Shown here: positions 29,741 through 42,722 of the stretch, in pieces
Numbering within the stretch: position 1 is the stretch's first letter
Layout: each line of letters opens with the position of its first letter
Source of the DNA: Anas platyrhynchos
Taxonomy: Eukaryota > Chordata > Aves > Anseriformes > Anatidae
NCBI RefSeq assembly: GCF_047663525.1
Contig: NC_092603.1
Coordinates: 2,314,001-2,378,000, forward strand
DNA length: 64,000 bases
Direction: 5' to 3'
Translations under genes and position numbers: made by a program
The notes under the pieces: generated by a model
Database searches by the model: none
What the model saw: only the letters and a program-made list of their open reading frames with translations
Told to the model about the DNA's origin: nothing

Positions 29741-31150
29741 GCAGAGCTGACCTCTCTCTAGCCCCCTAGGTGCCTGGTTTTCAGTGGCCCCAAGCCCTGC
29801 GGCTGCAGCAGAGGGGACCCACAGGCAGCCCCTGGCTGGGCTCTGCCACCCGCCTCTCCAGTGCCATCCCTGCTGCCTTGGGGTGCTCTGTCAGGCGCTG
29901 GGTGACCTCACAAGGCCTGCTGGCCAGCACATCTCCTGCGAGGCAACAAGGCCGTAAAGCGACAGGGACCTCACCACATCCCTTCCATTCCCCTCTCTCC
30001 CCTCATCCCCAGCCTTGTCTATGCTGGCAGGAGCAGCCTTAGGAGGCACTTCCTGGCCTCCCCTCAATACCAAGATCAAAGGTAAAATGGTCTCTTCCTT
30101 GACAGAACAATGGTGTCAAATTTGAAAAGCTTCATTAGCAGATAGGTGAAAACTTTACTAGGTTTTGTTAGAGAGAAGGAAGTTTATAAACTTTTATCCC
30201 TCATGTTACTTTAGTCACTAATTAGTCAGCTTTATCTGTAAGAGCCTACAGACTTGTATCTCAGACTGAGGGCAAGGTGACCCAGGCCTAGAGCATGTGT
30301 CAGAAGATTAGGTGAGAAACTCATGCTATGCATATATCCTTGGATGTGTAACCACCTAAGCTTTGTATGCATGCCTAAGATGAAAGAATAAGAGAAGAAA
30401 GATTTCGATGACTTGAGCATGGACAAGAACTGGATTCAACTGATGAATATAGTGAGGAAGACTACCGATGACCACCAGAGACCCCTGAAAGACAGGGGAA
30501 ACAAATGTGCATGTGTCAGCGACACTTTCTGATTTTCATGAGTTACAGGAAGTAGTATGAATATGTTTTGGGGAAATGTGATTAACATGTATGTTTTGCT
30601 TGCATATAAGCCCTATAGCTCAAACAGTTCTGTAAGCACTGGAGTGATCCCCTGTGCGTCCAGCACCTCGGTAAAAGAACGCCTGCTTTCTAAAACTCCA
30701 AACTGAGTCTTAGAGAGTTACTTTGACTGGCTTTTACAGTATCACCCTAGCCTCCTGCCAGCTGCTGCCCCCTCAGGCTCCTTGTACAAACATGGTCCTG
30801 CACCAACACCACTGCTTGTGCTGCCTTTGCTGCCTCGCCCTGTCCTCTCCCTCGACTCCTTGTCTCTGCCAGGCCCCACATTCCATACCCAAATGTATCC
30901 CTTTGCTTTTGTCACCCTCAAATCTGCCCAGCGGGATGGCAGAGCCAGGGCAGGACATGGTAGTGTTAGGCCCTGTAGCACCCATGCAAAGCGCTTGTGG
31001 CAAAGTGGGAACTGAGATTGGGTTCTGTGGTGCAGAGGAGGCCTCATGCAGAAAAGATGAGGTTAAACAACAACTTGCGAGGGAGGGGGGGGGGGGGGGG
31101 GAGTCCATCGTGGTTTGGCATGGGAGGCTTCTGGCCACGAAGGAGCAAGG
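29741..31150 (+). mobile_element. LTR of a further type within a low-copy repeat
   Basis: 29995-30065 and 30760-30900 are two parts of a sequence that is continuous at 46250-46480, so roughly 30085-30740 is an insertion. The insert has GAGGAAGACTACCGATGACCACCAGAG, GCATATAAGCCC (TATA-like) and a CCAGCACCTCGG block, like an LTR related to the second family. A poly-G run lies at about 31085-31102. Boundaries are approximate. Confidence 0.5.
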
Positions 31151-31159
31151 GATAGGTTG

Positions 31160-32240
31160 ACACAACTTCTCTGGGCAACCTGTTCCATTGACCACCACCC
31201 CCAAAGGAAAGAATGTCTTCCTTATACCTAATTTTAAAGCACCTTCTTTTAGTTTTAAAACGTTACCTAAAGGCCCCCTTTAGGTACTGGAAGGCTGCTA
31301 TAGGGTCTCTCCAGGCTGAAGAGAACCAGCTTTCTCAGCCAGTCTTCATTGAAAAGATGTCCCAGCCTCTCTATCATGTTTTTGGCCTCTTCTAGACTAC
31401 TTCTAATACTTCCATGTCCTTCTAGAGTTTGGAGCCCCAGAGCTGAATGCAGTACCGAAACGCAGAGCTGAGGGAGAGAATCAACTCTGTCAACCTTTGG
31501 GCCAAACTTGATTGATGCCACCCAGAATGCAGTTGGCTTTCTGGGCTGCAAACTCACATTGCTGGCACAGGTTGAGCTTCTCATCCACCAGTACCCAAGG
31601 TCCTTCTCCTCAGAGCTGCTCTCAACCCATTCTCCACCCAGCCGGTATTTGTGCTTGGGATTGCCCCAATCCAGCTGCAGGACCTTGCACTTGGCCTTTG
31701 TGAACCTCATGAGGTTCCTAAAGGAAAATCTCTCAAGCCTGTCCAGGTCCATCTGCATATCATCCCTTCCCTCCAGCGTATTGACTGCACCTCCCAGCTT
31801 GGTGTCATCAGCATACTCACTGAGACTGCACTCAGTCACACTATCCATGTCACTGACAAAGTGTTAAACAGTGCTGGTCCCAATACTGACCCCTGAGGAA
31901 CACCACTCTTTACTGACCTCCACTTGGACATTGTAGACTCCAGCTCCTTGAGGGTGACCATCCAGACAATTCCCTACCCACCAGGTGATCCATCCATCAC
32001 ACCCATGTCTCTTCAATTGAGAGACAAGGCTATCGTGTGGGACAGTGTCAAATGATTTGCACAAGTCAAAGTTCATGACGTGAGTTGCTCTTCCCCTCTC
32101 CACCAATGCTGTAAGCCCATCGTAGACGGCCACCAGGTTTGTCAGGCACAATCTGCCCTGTGTGAAGCCATGTTGGCTGTCACCAACAGCCACCAGTTTG
32201 CTGTCACCACCAGTCCAAAAGGCAGAGTAGCGTGAGAGAG
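31160..32240 (-). mobile_element. Diverged CR1 fragment
   Basis: The minus strand reads GFTQGRLCLTNLVAVYD, FDLCKSFDTVPHDSL, and then YADDTKLGGAV with the RT box (Y-A-D-D). Frameshifts and stops are frequent. This is an older CR1 subfamily than the 46-62 kb copies. Confidence 0.88.
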
Positions 32241-33420
32241 GCATTTGCAATGAACCTGTGCAAGGAGGGAGACAAAAATCTCATGGGAACACTCGGGGTA
32301 ATTACTGGAGTTCTGCACAGAGACATGTCAAGGCTCTGTGAGGTGTCCATATCTGAGCTGGCCTCGTGCACTGCTCATCCACACTGGGCTGTTCAGAGAC
32401 ACCAGTCCCTGCCTTACACACACACAGTGCACTGCAGCACTTGCAGGGTCCCTCTGGCTCCTGCAGCCACTGCCAGAGGCTGGGAGGCACCTCAGCCCTG
32501 TGGTGGGTGTATCGCCTTGCTCTGTCCTCCTCTGAGATGCCCCACAGCATGAGGAATGGGCACAGGGACCTTGGGAGTTCAAGGAAACACATCACAGAGC
32601 TGCATTCAGGTCTTGCACTTTGGACTGGACGGTCTCTGAAGGTGCCTTCAACTGGACTATTCTCTGCTATTCAGGCAGATGTCCCATGGTTGTTACTCTC
32701 AGGAAGAAGGGACCTGAAGACACTCTGCCCCACTGGCCTTCATGACACCCCTAGGGATAGCTGATGACCTTTGTGCCTGCTCTTGTTCCTCTCTCCATGT
32801 GCGCACGATGTGCCTGCAGGTAGCAGCAGCTGCAAAGGGTTTCTGTTCCTGTGTCTCTCCTGCACCTGGACAGGCCCTGCTCTTCTCCCAGCTCATCCTA
32901 TGTCCCAGGGAGCCTTTGGGACTCTCTTTGAGCATGTTCTGATGTGACAGCAACACTGAAAGATGATGTGAGCCTTCAGGCATGGCCCTTTTAGGAGGCA
33001 AATGCTGTTCTGGAGGCCAGCTGTGTCACTCATGTGCCCACTGTCTGTCTATGCCTGCAGTCCCAGCACAGCCTCACAGCAGCACTGGCACCAAGCTACA
33101 GGAGCAGCCAGGCCTTACTCCGCCAGCAGGGCTCAGCAGGAAAGGGTGGCAGTGGCAGGAGAGCAGCTCTGCATGGACCCAGCACTGGTGCTCCCAGGCT
33201 GGACTGCCACAACTCTTCCTCTCCGCCTCTGCACACTGTCCCTGAAGCCACAGAAAATGTCTCAGAGGAATGATATAAGACAAAAAGTCACTTTAATTGG
33301 TTTAAATACTCAAGCAAAATGAAGAATTATATTTCTTTGTGGAAAATATTTGATAAAATAAAATGGAGAAAAAAAGCAGAACACCAATAACAACACAAGA
33401 ACATAAGACCCACTGGCTTC
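32241..33420. other. Intergenic, no recognised gene
   Basis: Moderately GC-rich sequence with overlapping open frames on both strands and no recognisable domain. It lies 3' of the minus-strand olfactory receptor. Confidence 0.5.
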
Positions 33421-33476
33421 AGCTATCATGATTTACATTATGAGTGATATACAGAAGAAGGCAGGCAATATATTGC

Positions 33477-34403
33477 TCAAGAAAAACACCCAGTCATCAC
33501 TTTCCACATGGCAACCTTGATCTCCTTGTTCCTCATGCTGTAGATGAAGGGGTTCACTACTGGAGGCACCACTAAGTAAAGAAATGCCAGAACAACATCC
33601 AGGGAAGGGGATGAAATTGATGGGGGCTTCAGGTGGGCAAAGATAACTGCGCTGAGAAAGAGGGAGACCACAGCCAGGTGAGGGAGGCATGTGGAGAAGG
33701 CTTTGTGCCGGCCCTGCTCAGAGGGCATCCTCAGCACAGCCCTGAAGATCTGCACATAGGACACCACAATGAAAACAAAACAACCCCCAAATAGAAAAGC
33801 AGTAACCGTACTAAGTTGAACTTCCCTTATGTACGAGTCTGAGCAAGAGAGCTTGAGGATCTGGGGGATTTCACAGAAGAACTGGTTGAAAGAATTGCCA
33901 CAGCAGAGGGGCAGTGAAAATATGTTGGCAATGTGCAGCACAGCTTGGAGAAAGCCACTGCCCCAGGCAGCTGCTGCCATCTGGGCACAAGCTCTGCTGC
34001 CCAGGAGGCTCCCGTAATGCAGGGGCTTGCAGATGGCAATGTAGCGGTCGTAGGCCATGACAGTGAGAAGAGAAAGTCCTGCTAAATTCAAAAAGATTAT
34101 AAGAAAGAGCTGTGCAACACATCCTGAATAGGGAATGGCCTTGGTGTCCCAGAGCAATCTGGTCATGGCTTTGGACAGAGTAGTGGAGACGCAGCCCAGG
34201 TCGTTGAGGGCAAGGTTGAGGACGAAGAAGTACATGGGGGTGTGGAGGCGGTGGTCACAGGCTACGGCAGTGAGGATGAGGCCGTTGCCCAGGAGGGCAG
34301 CCAGGTAGATGCCCAGGAAGAGTGCGAAGTGCAGGAGCTGCAGCTCCCGTGTGTCTGTGAATGCCAGCAGGAGGAACTCAGTGATGGAGCTGTTGTTACA
34401 CAT
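33477..34403 (-). CDS. Olfactory receptor, OR14 family
   Basis: A single coding exon of 308 residues, intact. Odorant-sensing seven-helix G-protein-coupled receptor. Visible landmarks in order: an N-glycosylation NNSS near the start, GNGLILTAV (TM1), HTPMYFF, MAYDRYIAIC (end of TM3), SYVQIFRAVL, KAFSTCLPHLAVV (TM6), and NPFIYSMRNKE (TM7). Length is normal. Similarity to the receptor at 43344-44279 is high; they have opposite orientations. This type forms the large bird-specific gamma-c expansion. Ligand is unknown. Confidence 0.95.
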   Translation of the reverse strand: MCNNSSITEFLLLAFTDTRELQLLHFALFLGIYLAALLGNGLILTAVACDHRLHTPMYFFVLNLALNDLGCVSTTLSKAMTRLLWDTKAIPYSGCVAQLFLIIFLNLAGLSLLTVMAYDRYIAICKPLHYGSLLGSRACAQMAAAAWGSGFLQAVLHIANIFSLPLCCGNSFNQFFCEIPQILKLSCSDSYIREVQLSTVTAFLFGGCFVFIVVSYVQIFRAVLRMPSEQGRHKAFSTCLPHLAVVSLFLSAVIFAHLKPPSISSPSLDVVLAFLYLVVPPVVNPFIYSMRNKEIKVAMWKVMTGCFS

Positions 34404-36290
34404 TTATTGTCCCTGAGCAAGGTAGTCTGTCCAAAAGAAGAAGTGACATTGTAAAATTTAAGGACTTCTCTGACCAAAATACTTTGCACGTCTCATAGAA
34501 CAGTCACACAGAACACATTCTTTCCCATTCCTTCCTCAGGAAGAGCTTTCAGCAGCTCCTTGTTTTTTCTCTGGTTGGTGCTTTGAGGGTGCCAAAAGAA
34601 GCAGAGGGCTGTGCTGTGGGCTCTGCAGCAGTCAGTCCTAGTCTACAGCAACACGTAAAAGGGAACCCTAAGTGATCTGAGAAGTCCACTGGGAAAGGTC
34701 ATCTCCCTGTCTGCAGAACGGGAGAAGGTCAAATACCTCCTTACAAAGCAAAAAAGATGGTGTTGGTATGGTCTGTATGCTGAGGTGTGTGAGGTGCCTC
34801 AGAGCAGCAGCAATGCTCAGGGAGCCTTAGTCTCTACTACAGATGCTCCTACTCCATTACCATCCTTCTGCCTCAGCACATGGGCAGGAAAATGAAGCAG
34901 ATTCTAAAAAGTGCATTGCCTTCAGGTAGCTCTTGCCGGGCAGTTCTGCAGTGCAGTGCCCTTGGGAGGTGTGGGGCTGTGAGCAGCCTGCCCCAGGCAG
35001 CAGGCTCTGGGCAGCAGCAGAACCCTGCCCTGTCCTGCCCTGAGGTACCAGGGGGGCTCCTTCCACCCGCAGCTTCTCCCCGCAGTCCCTGGGCAGCTCC
35101 CCGGGCAGGCTGAGTGCTGAACCTGGCAGGTAGCAGAGGCCTTGCCATGGCACACAGCCTCTGGGTCACAGCAGGGACCCTGCTCTGCACCACAGCCCTG
35201 GACACCCCTGCCTGCACCCCCAGCTGCACTGCCTACAGCCGGGCCCAAGAGAAGGGAGCCCTTGGGACCTGCACGCTGACCCTGCAGCACACAAGCCCTG
35301 CATGCCCTTCAGCTCCAACACCGAGCATCCTCCTGACAGCTCCCATCAGCTGAGGGCTGGGCCAGCTCCAGGAGAGCCTGGCAGGGTGTGCAGCAGCATT
35401 GCCCTGCACCCAGAGATTTACCATGGGGAGGTGGCTGGGAAGATTTCTCCCTCTGCCAGCTCTCCCCTGCCTTCCCCCTGCCCAGGCTGCCCTGAACCTC
35501 TCTCCCCCTTCTCTCCTCTCCCCATGCCAGCTGCGCGCAGTGCCCCCAGCAATGCTGTGCCTGGCAGAGGAGCTTTATCTGGGTGGCTGAAGCAGCTTCT
35601 CTAGTAGTCCAAATCTGATGCAAACTCCAAAGCCTCTCACAGTGCTAACGGTCCCACTGAGGGACATTACTGACAAAGCCTCCCCATGGACTTAGCAGAA
35701 AAGGGCAGGCAGTGATGACGGGGAGACCAGGGCCCAGGAAAGGTGGCCCTGATGCTGAGGAAACCTTGATGTGTCCCATGAAGTCCAACAGTTGGGCCCT
35801 GACCCCAGCCTCTGGGAAGGGAGATGCTGTCCCTCCAGCTGGGTTTAGGGCTTTCCTGGGTCAATGCACAGTGGGTAAGGGCAGTGCCAAGTACAAGGCT
35901 ACAGGAGGACATCTCCCAGGCTCCTGGAGGGGGTTGAGGAGGCATTGAGGCCCTATTGCTGTAAGGATGAGGTGTCTCCTCATAGGCATCACTGATGGAG
36001 ACAAGAGTCAGAGCCCAGCAGAAAAAGCTGTTGGCTCTGTCGGGGCTTTCATCTTGCAAAAGATCCTTGACAATAATCACCACACGCTGTCTTATGCTGT
36101 CAGGTCTGCACCTGTTTCCCTGCAGGACTTAGATACCCACCTTGCTTCCCCACCTTGCTCTCACCTTGCTCTGAGCACCTCCCTGCCTTGACTGATGTCT
36201 CTCCATCTGCCCTCAGTAATCCATGAAACACAAAGCCAGGGGCTGATCCAGACATCCCTAGAGAGGGAGGGAGAAGGTTGAGTGAACCTC
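34404..36290. repeat. OR 5' flank and low-copy duplicated sequence
   Basis: 34860-35550 belongs to the same duplicated flank family as 27560-28260, 41580-42000 and 51077-51500. 35750-36060 resembles 28430-28700. No coding gene is supported. Confidence 0.55.
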
Positions 36291-37690
36291 TACAACAATT
36301 TAGTAGAGGTAAGAGGCTTCCTGTAATGTTGATGCTGCTTTAACACTGAATTAAAACATTGATGTAAGGGCATTAGCCAATTTTAAAGAGTAACCAGTTT
36401 TAAAGAAAACCCGCTTTTGAAGAGTTTTACAGAGTAATCCCTAAACCTAAATGCTACTCCAATACCCTGACAATAATTCCCTATTCTAATGCTTGAACTC
36501 GAAGCATTCCATGAAGCAAAACTCAGCCCATAGTCCTTTGCCCTTGCCTTTACTCTTGTGCTCACCCTAATCCCTGCCTTCAATACTAGCATTAACATGC
36601 TCCATTAAACCTAGACTTCTAGGCAGATGTAAAACAAAAAAATATTCCACAAATCTTGCCCATAACCTAACCACAGACCTGACACCCTAAGCAGAACAGC
36701 CCATCTGCTAAATTTCTAATCCAGAAAACTGAACCCTTGTCTCTAAGGGACTAGAGAAGTCAGCTCTGCCTCAGGATCTCTGGCCCCAGCATCAGGAATG
36801 TGACTGTGGCAGGGACTGTGAGGTCATTTCTGTCTCTGCAGTGGATAGGGGAGCAGCAGGAACGTGTCACAGAAAGGGACTGTGAGGTCACTTCTGTCTG
36901 TAGCTGACAGGTCATCCTTGACATAGACCTGGGATCTGAAGTTTTGTGCGGACATCTGCCAGTGGCCCTGCTAGGCCAGCAGAAGGCACCTGCTTGGCAT
37001 GCTGACTGTGGGATCCCCTCTGCCTCCAGACCCAGGAGGACCCAGACAGAAAGAAGGCTTGGGTTGTCCTGTCCCTTCTGCTTGAGTCCATGGAGAGCAG
37101 GAGGCACAAAGCTTGGCTGTGCCTAGCCAAGAAGCTGCAAGAGCAGCAGCCAGCCCATGGCTTGGGAGATGGTGGTGAGGTGACTTCTGTCTTGTTGATT
37201 GCTGCACCCATGGGCTGAGGCCAACTGCATGAAGTTCAACAAGGCCAAGTGCTGGGTCCTGCACTTGGGGCACAACAACTCCATGCAATGCTGTGGGAAG
37301 GGTGGCTGGACAGCTGCCCAGGGGAAAAGGACCTGGGGATATTGGTGGATACTCAGCTGACTATGAGCCAGCAGTGTGCTAAGGTGGCCAAGAAGGCCTG
37401 CCTTGTACCAAGGATACTGTGGTCAACAGATGTAGGGAAGTGATAGTCCTTCTGAACTTGGCCCTGGTGAGGCCACACCTCAAGGACTGCATTCAGCTCT
37501 GGGGCTCCCTGTGTAAGAAGGACATGGATCTATTAGATCTGTGCCCCATCCCTTGATGCATTCAAGGCCAGTTTGGATGGGGCTTTCATCAACCTGGTCT
37601 AGTGGAAGGTGTCCCTGCCCATGGGAGGTGAGTTGGAATTATGTGATCTGTAAGGTCTTTTCCTACCCGAACTATTCTGTGATTCTTTAA
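36290..37690 (+). repeat. Dispersed unit followed by CR1 fragment
   Basis: 36290-37200 is a copy of the unit that is tandemly duplicated at 54420-58900 (CCTAAACCTAAATGC-type segment, then GTCACTTCTGTCTGTAGCTGACAGGTCATCC, then GGCCCTGCTAGGCCAGCAG). 37210-37690 is a plus-strand CR1 3' part (GGGCTGAGGCCAACTGCATG ... ACTATTCTGTGATTC). Confidence 0.75.
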
Positions 37691-37699
37691 ATATGAAAC

Positions 37700-40600
37700 A
37701 CAGCACCATACCAGCTACTAGGAAGAAAAATTAACTCTATCTCAGACAAAACTAAGATAATGTCCAGCACTTATTCCATATAATCTATGTCGTGCTCAAC
37801 TCTGTCACTTTCTGATTAATCACCACCACCTTTCCTGTCTTTTGACACACACACAAAAATATAATGACCTTAGTCGATTGGTGTCAATAATAATAGTAAT
37901 AATAATAATTCCTTTTGCATTCTATTAAATTGCCTTTATCTCAACACTTGAACTTTTACTTTTTTTTTTTTTTTTTTTTTTTTTCCTCTGAGTTCTCTCC
38001 TCCGTCCCATTGGATGAATAGATTTGTAGTGCTGAGTTGCCTGCAGGGTCGAACCACAGCAAGTCTTCTTGGTGCCTAGCATGGAGCACAAAGGTTGAGA
38101 TGCCAGATCTGACCACAGCATTTTAAAAATAAGTTGTTATAAGCATTAGATGAGTTTAACAGTTGCTGATCACAATATTGATCTTTTTGATCTGGGGTCT
38201 GTTGTGCTTCTTTTCAGAACTGTGTTGTATAGCACATTAGTAACTTCCATGTCATGCTGTTTATCATTTCGGGGTCTGGTTTAAGGTTACTGCCTTGCTG
38301 TATTGGATAACACTGACTTCTGATAGGATAAAATTATTGCCCCCTCAATACCTCAGGAACCATCTCTTCATCTCTTGGAAACTATTAAGAATTACAGTCT
38401 TTGCCTTTTCTCCTCAGGGAGTAAATCTATGCAGGGTGGTGGGGGATGCCTCTCCCCACTTCGTCACTCTCCCTTTCTCTTCCACCTCGTGCTTCTCCTC
38501 CAGGCTAATTACAATAGCTCTTCAAAGCTTTGAATATCCTTGGGATGGTCAAACCAGCATGTTCCTATTTTTAGGTCTCCTGAATGCAGTTCAGGTTTTG
38601 TTTAAGTTTAAACAACTACTTAAACATGCCATCCAGAGATCTGTCCAGAGGCAGGAAAGTTAGGAGTGGCAGGGAGAGTTTGAGGATCTGGGCAGGCACC
38701 TACAACAGTGGACACGTCCAGTGCTTTGGAACTTCACCTCTGAGCAAGTGCAATCTTAAACAAAACTGTGAAATGCTTAAGCGTGTCATCACCCCGGCAA
38801 TTCCAAAGAGACACAAATCACTGCAATATGCTGGTTGTTAAGTTATGCTTACGAAGCTACAGTCTACACCTCTCCCACCCCTGTGACTTTTCCTGCAGGC
38901 ACACTCCAGCCCCTTTGACAGGCCCAGAGCCTGTCCAAAGCCACTCCAAACCCTGCAACAGGCCCTACAAGCACTCCAGCTCCTGCAGTGGGCTTAAGGT
39001 CAAACACATCCCTATAACAGGCCCTACAGCCACTCCCAAACGTGCAATAGGCCCTGCAGCCACTCCAACTCATCCAAAAGGCCCCGCAGCCAGAACAACT
39101 CCTGTGATGGGCCCTACAGCCACTCAAGCCCCTGCAATGGGCCACATCACTGGGCCAGAGAACCAACCTAAGCCAGTAGCGGTTGACTCTACATGCAAGA
39201 GAAAACAATGGGTGTGAAAGTCAGTTTTTCTTTAGAGAGGAAGGAAACTCCTACCCAGACAAGAAAGGAGGAAAAAGAAGATGAGGCAGGTTTCTCCAAA
39301 GTTGGGACATCTTGGAAGCAGGAGGACAAAGAAGAAGAGATCATATAAGCATCAGAAACCAAATGGTCCCTGTCCCAGGGTAAGCTACGAGGTATTGGAA
39401 ATGATTTCAGCCATCATCTTGGTGAGCACATTGTCAGCTGGCTGCTCCAGTGGTGGGAGAACAGGGCCAATAGCCTGGAAGTAGAGGGCAGGGAAGCCAA
39501 GCAGCCAGAATCTCCCTCTAGGGAAGGGGTGATTGACAAAGCCATTGGAAAAGGGCACAAGGAACTTACTCCCATCATGCTTGAAGGAAAAGTCTCCCTT
39601 GAAGGAAGATCTTGTATGTCAACCAGGAAAGTGGACTACCATGCAGAGGGGTATCCAGTATCTGAGGAAATTAGACATACTGAAGGCGATTTGTAGAAAC
39701 CTAGATAACAAACAGCTATCCAAAGATCCAGATGAAGTCAAGTGTACATGACCCATGGGGCAGGAGTTTGTACAGAGCACACCATCATCGTATGCCAACC
39801 CATTGGCAGTAATGACCAGGAAAGACCAAGAGGAACCCATGGTGGATGAATTGGCTAGCCAACTATGGCATTACAAAGCAAGTCTCTCTTCTTCCCTGTG
39901 GGCCTGTGTCTCGTCCAGAAAGAAACTTTCCCAAGAGGTCCAACAGCTCCAAGAGAATACGGCTTCCTCCCCACCTGCACGAACCAATAGCTCAGCTATC
40001 AGCTGTAAGCATCCCTCTGCTCAAGAAAGATAACATAGTGGGTACATACCAAGTTCCATCCTATGCTTTTGACTGTGTGACCATGGGGAGGCCATGAGAA
40101 AATGGGATGCAAAAGTTGACCTCCATCCTAGAGGCATGGGTACATGAAGCACAAGGGAAACCTTTGTCAAAAAGTGGCTCATCTGAGAAAACTGCCGCTC
40201 CAGTTTCTATCAGGAATTCCTCCAAACAGAGTAAAGAATACTATGAGCAGGACTAGAGGGACCCAGCCTCCACCCTGGTTGAGGGAGAGGACAATCGGGT
40301 GTATTGGTCTTTGAGGATAATTGGCCTGGCACATCAAACCCGAGATTTAACTGAACAGGAGGCTGAAGTGAGTCTAACAGGGAAGGAGTGGAAAATGAAA
40401 AGCATTGGGACTGGCCTGGAGGTTCTGTGTAACCCTGGCATAGACTACTTCAGGAGCGGGTACTTCAAAGGTCCACAAGGGTATTAGTGAGCTTATGGCA
40501 TAGCTGCCTTGGAGACAGAGGACAGGAAACAGTTGTCTACCTTGCCCACTCTTTCACAGGACCCTTCTGCTGTGGAGGTGCTGATGGCCAATGAGCAGCA

Positions 40601-41505
40601 GGTGCCAGTCGCTACCACAACAGTGCGCCCAAGGCAATATTGCACTAACAGAGACTCCCTGATTCCTGTCTATGAGCTGGTTCATTGACTGGAGAGCCAC
40701 GGAGTGATCAGCAATACTTGCTCACCCTTTAGTAGTCCCATATGGACAGTGCAAACTTCTAATGGTGAGTGGAAGATAACGGTGCACTTCTGTGGCTTGA
40801 ATGAAGTCCCACCACCACTGAGTGCTGCTGTGCCAGGCATGTTAGAACTTCATTCAGTACAAACTGGAGTCAAAGGCAGCCAAGTGCTATGCCACAATTA
40901 ATATTGCTAATGCATTTTTCTCCATCCCTTCAGCGGCAGTACGAAGGCCACACTTTGATTTCACATGGAGGGTTGTCCTGCCCACCTGGAATCAACTGCC
41001 CCAGGGCTGGGAGCACAGCCCTACTTTTGCCATGGGCTAATCCAGACTGCCCTGGAACACAGGGAAGCTCCTGAACACTTCCAACATACTGATGCCCCAT
41101 CCCATGGGGCAACACAGCAGCAGAAGTATTTGAGAAAGGGAAGCAAATGTTCCAAATCCTTCTGAAAACTTGTATTGCCCTAAAACAAAGTAAGGTCAAG
41201 GGACCTGCACACAAGAGCCTAATGCAGGCTGTCCAGGTTCTGTGGGACCCCTGCTTGGAGAAAGGTTGGGCATTGGTCAGGGTGTGATGAGCAATTGCAC
41301 TGTGCATCACTTGCTTTATATATATAACAATAATAAAATTAAAGTTTATTATTATTTATTCGTAGTATTGTTACTGTTATTCCTATCTATTCATTTTCTG
41401 TCTTTTTACATTATCTTTATTTCAACCCATTGTCTTTTTAGGGGTGAGTGTGAGCTAACAGCTGTGTGGTGCTGAGGTGCCTGACAGGTTAAAGCACAAC
41501 GTGTT
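37700..41505 (+). mobile_element. Decayed ERV-L provirus, plus orientation
   Basis: A remnant LTR ends near 38061 (GAACCACAGCA) and is followed by GTCTTCT and a decayed PBS (TGGTGCCTAGCATGG). The leader frame start is at 38295-38663, then Pro/Thr-rich repeats (38890-39200), Gag (39410-40100), protease region (40300-40560, the DTGA segment missing), reverse transcriptase (40700-41200, truncated), and a remnant 3' LTR (about 41235-41500). Many stops and frameshifts show it is much older than the minus-strand copy. A T run is at 37958-37984. An inverted LTR scrap lies at 37705-37760. Confidence 0.82.
38295..38663 (+). pseudogene. Leader-frame N-terminal part in the decayed provirus
   Basis: 122 residues align with the middle of the leader frame at 23792-25522: a hydrophobic block FLFLGLLNAVQVLFKFKQLL matches IVLLFCLMNALQILLKVKQLL, and the Thr/Pro/Ser-rich segment before it also matches. 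It shows the leader protein is an old part of this family. Confidence 0.7.
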
Positions 41506-41559
41506 TAACAACTACAGTCCAAGAACACCAAATCACCCTTGTAAAAGTCATCTCTCCTG

Positions 41560-42500
41560 TGTTCAGAGAAGGGCAGTTGGTGATGAATTCGGTCTGCCTC
41601 AAACACCACACCCCAGCAAAGACCCTGCTGCCTTCAGGAGCTGTCAGCCCTGAGGCCTTGGGGACACCTTGAGGGAGCCCAAGGGCACAGAGCAAGTAAG
41701 CAACGTGGGTGCTATGCTGCTGAGCTGGGCAGGGCTCCTGGGCCCCAGGGGAGCTCCTAGCAAGTGGGCAGCACTGCAGAGAGACAGCTCTGGCCAGGAG
41801 CAGCTCCTCTACAGCACAGCAGCGCTGGGGGCTCTGACTGCAGGTGGCACGGGGAGAGGAGAGAAGGAAAGAGGGCTTGGAGGCAGTGAGGAGCGCAACA
41901 ACAGAGGGCAGCGTGTGGCAGGACACATCTGCAGGCTCTTGACACGTGAGGCTCTGGCAGCAGAGCAATGCAGGTGGGGTTGCCAGAGGGGTCTTCTACA
42001 CATCCGATGTCTGATAGTGTCTGTCGGGATGGGTCTCTCTTTTTCTGAAGTGCTTTAGAATATGGCATTATGAGGAAGCATTTCATGAGGAAGATTGACG
42101 CTTGGTTTATCTGAAGGGTAAGGCTTTTTCTGCAGTATGTGTTTTGAGACTCCTACCATGGAGGGGAGGCAGATTTCATAGTAATGGATTGTTGGGGTTG
42201 TGCAGCAGACTGAGACTCCTGGAGCATTGCATTGAGAAATCAAAGTGCCAGTGATTAACTTTGTGAAGTCCCTTCCCACACCTCATCCCACAGAATGCAC
42301 CAACATCATCATTGTGGTCCTCTCAGGTTTTATCCTAGCTGACCTTAGGAGCTGCAAACCCTCTTTGATGCCCAGTGCCCCGTCTTTGAGAGGTGTCTGC
42401 AGGCCAAAGCAGAGCACACAGCATTTGCAATGAGCAGGAGCTGCCTCCTCTGCAGGCAGAGATGCATCACAGGAGGGTCTGCTGAGTGTCCGTCTGTCCC
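41560..42500. repeat. Inverted copy of OR-flank duplication
   Basis: 41600-42000 is the reverse complement of 51077-51480 with high similarity, including GCAGAGCAATGCAGGTGGGGTTGCC. The homology ends at about 41995, where the other copy has the full-length CR1. No gene is seen to 42500. Confidence 0.75.
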
Positions 42501-42519
42501 TCCCTGGCCTTGCCTCCCC

Positions 42520-42722
42520 TGGCAGCAACACGCTGGCATTCCTGCTGGCTTCGCCACCTGGAGAGTGGCTTCTCCACCTGTGGAGTCTCCTTCTCTGGAG
42601 ATATTCGAGGCCTGTCTGGATGCCTACCTGGGCAGCCTGCTCTAAGGAACCTGCTTTGGCAGGGGGGTTGGACCAGATGATCTCTTGAGGTCCCTTCCAA
42701 CCCCTGCAATTCTGTGATTCTG
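42520..42722 (+). mobile_element. CR1 3' fragment
   Basis: Ends GGTTGGACCAGATGATCTCTTG and CCCCTGCAATTCTGTGATTCTG, the typical CR1 3' UTR and tail. Upstream (GGAGATATTCGAGGCC) is the end of ORF2. Confidence 0.85.

Noticed and set aside
36380..36760. Interstitial telomere repeats
   Set aside because: CCTAA-like words are frequent, but there is no regular TTAGGG array. The segment belongs to the dispersed unit repeated at 54.6 and 57.0 kb.
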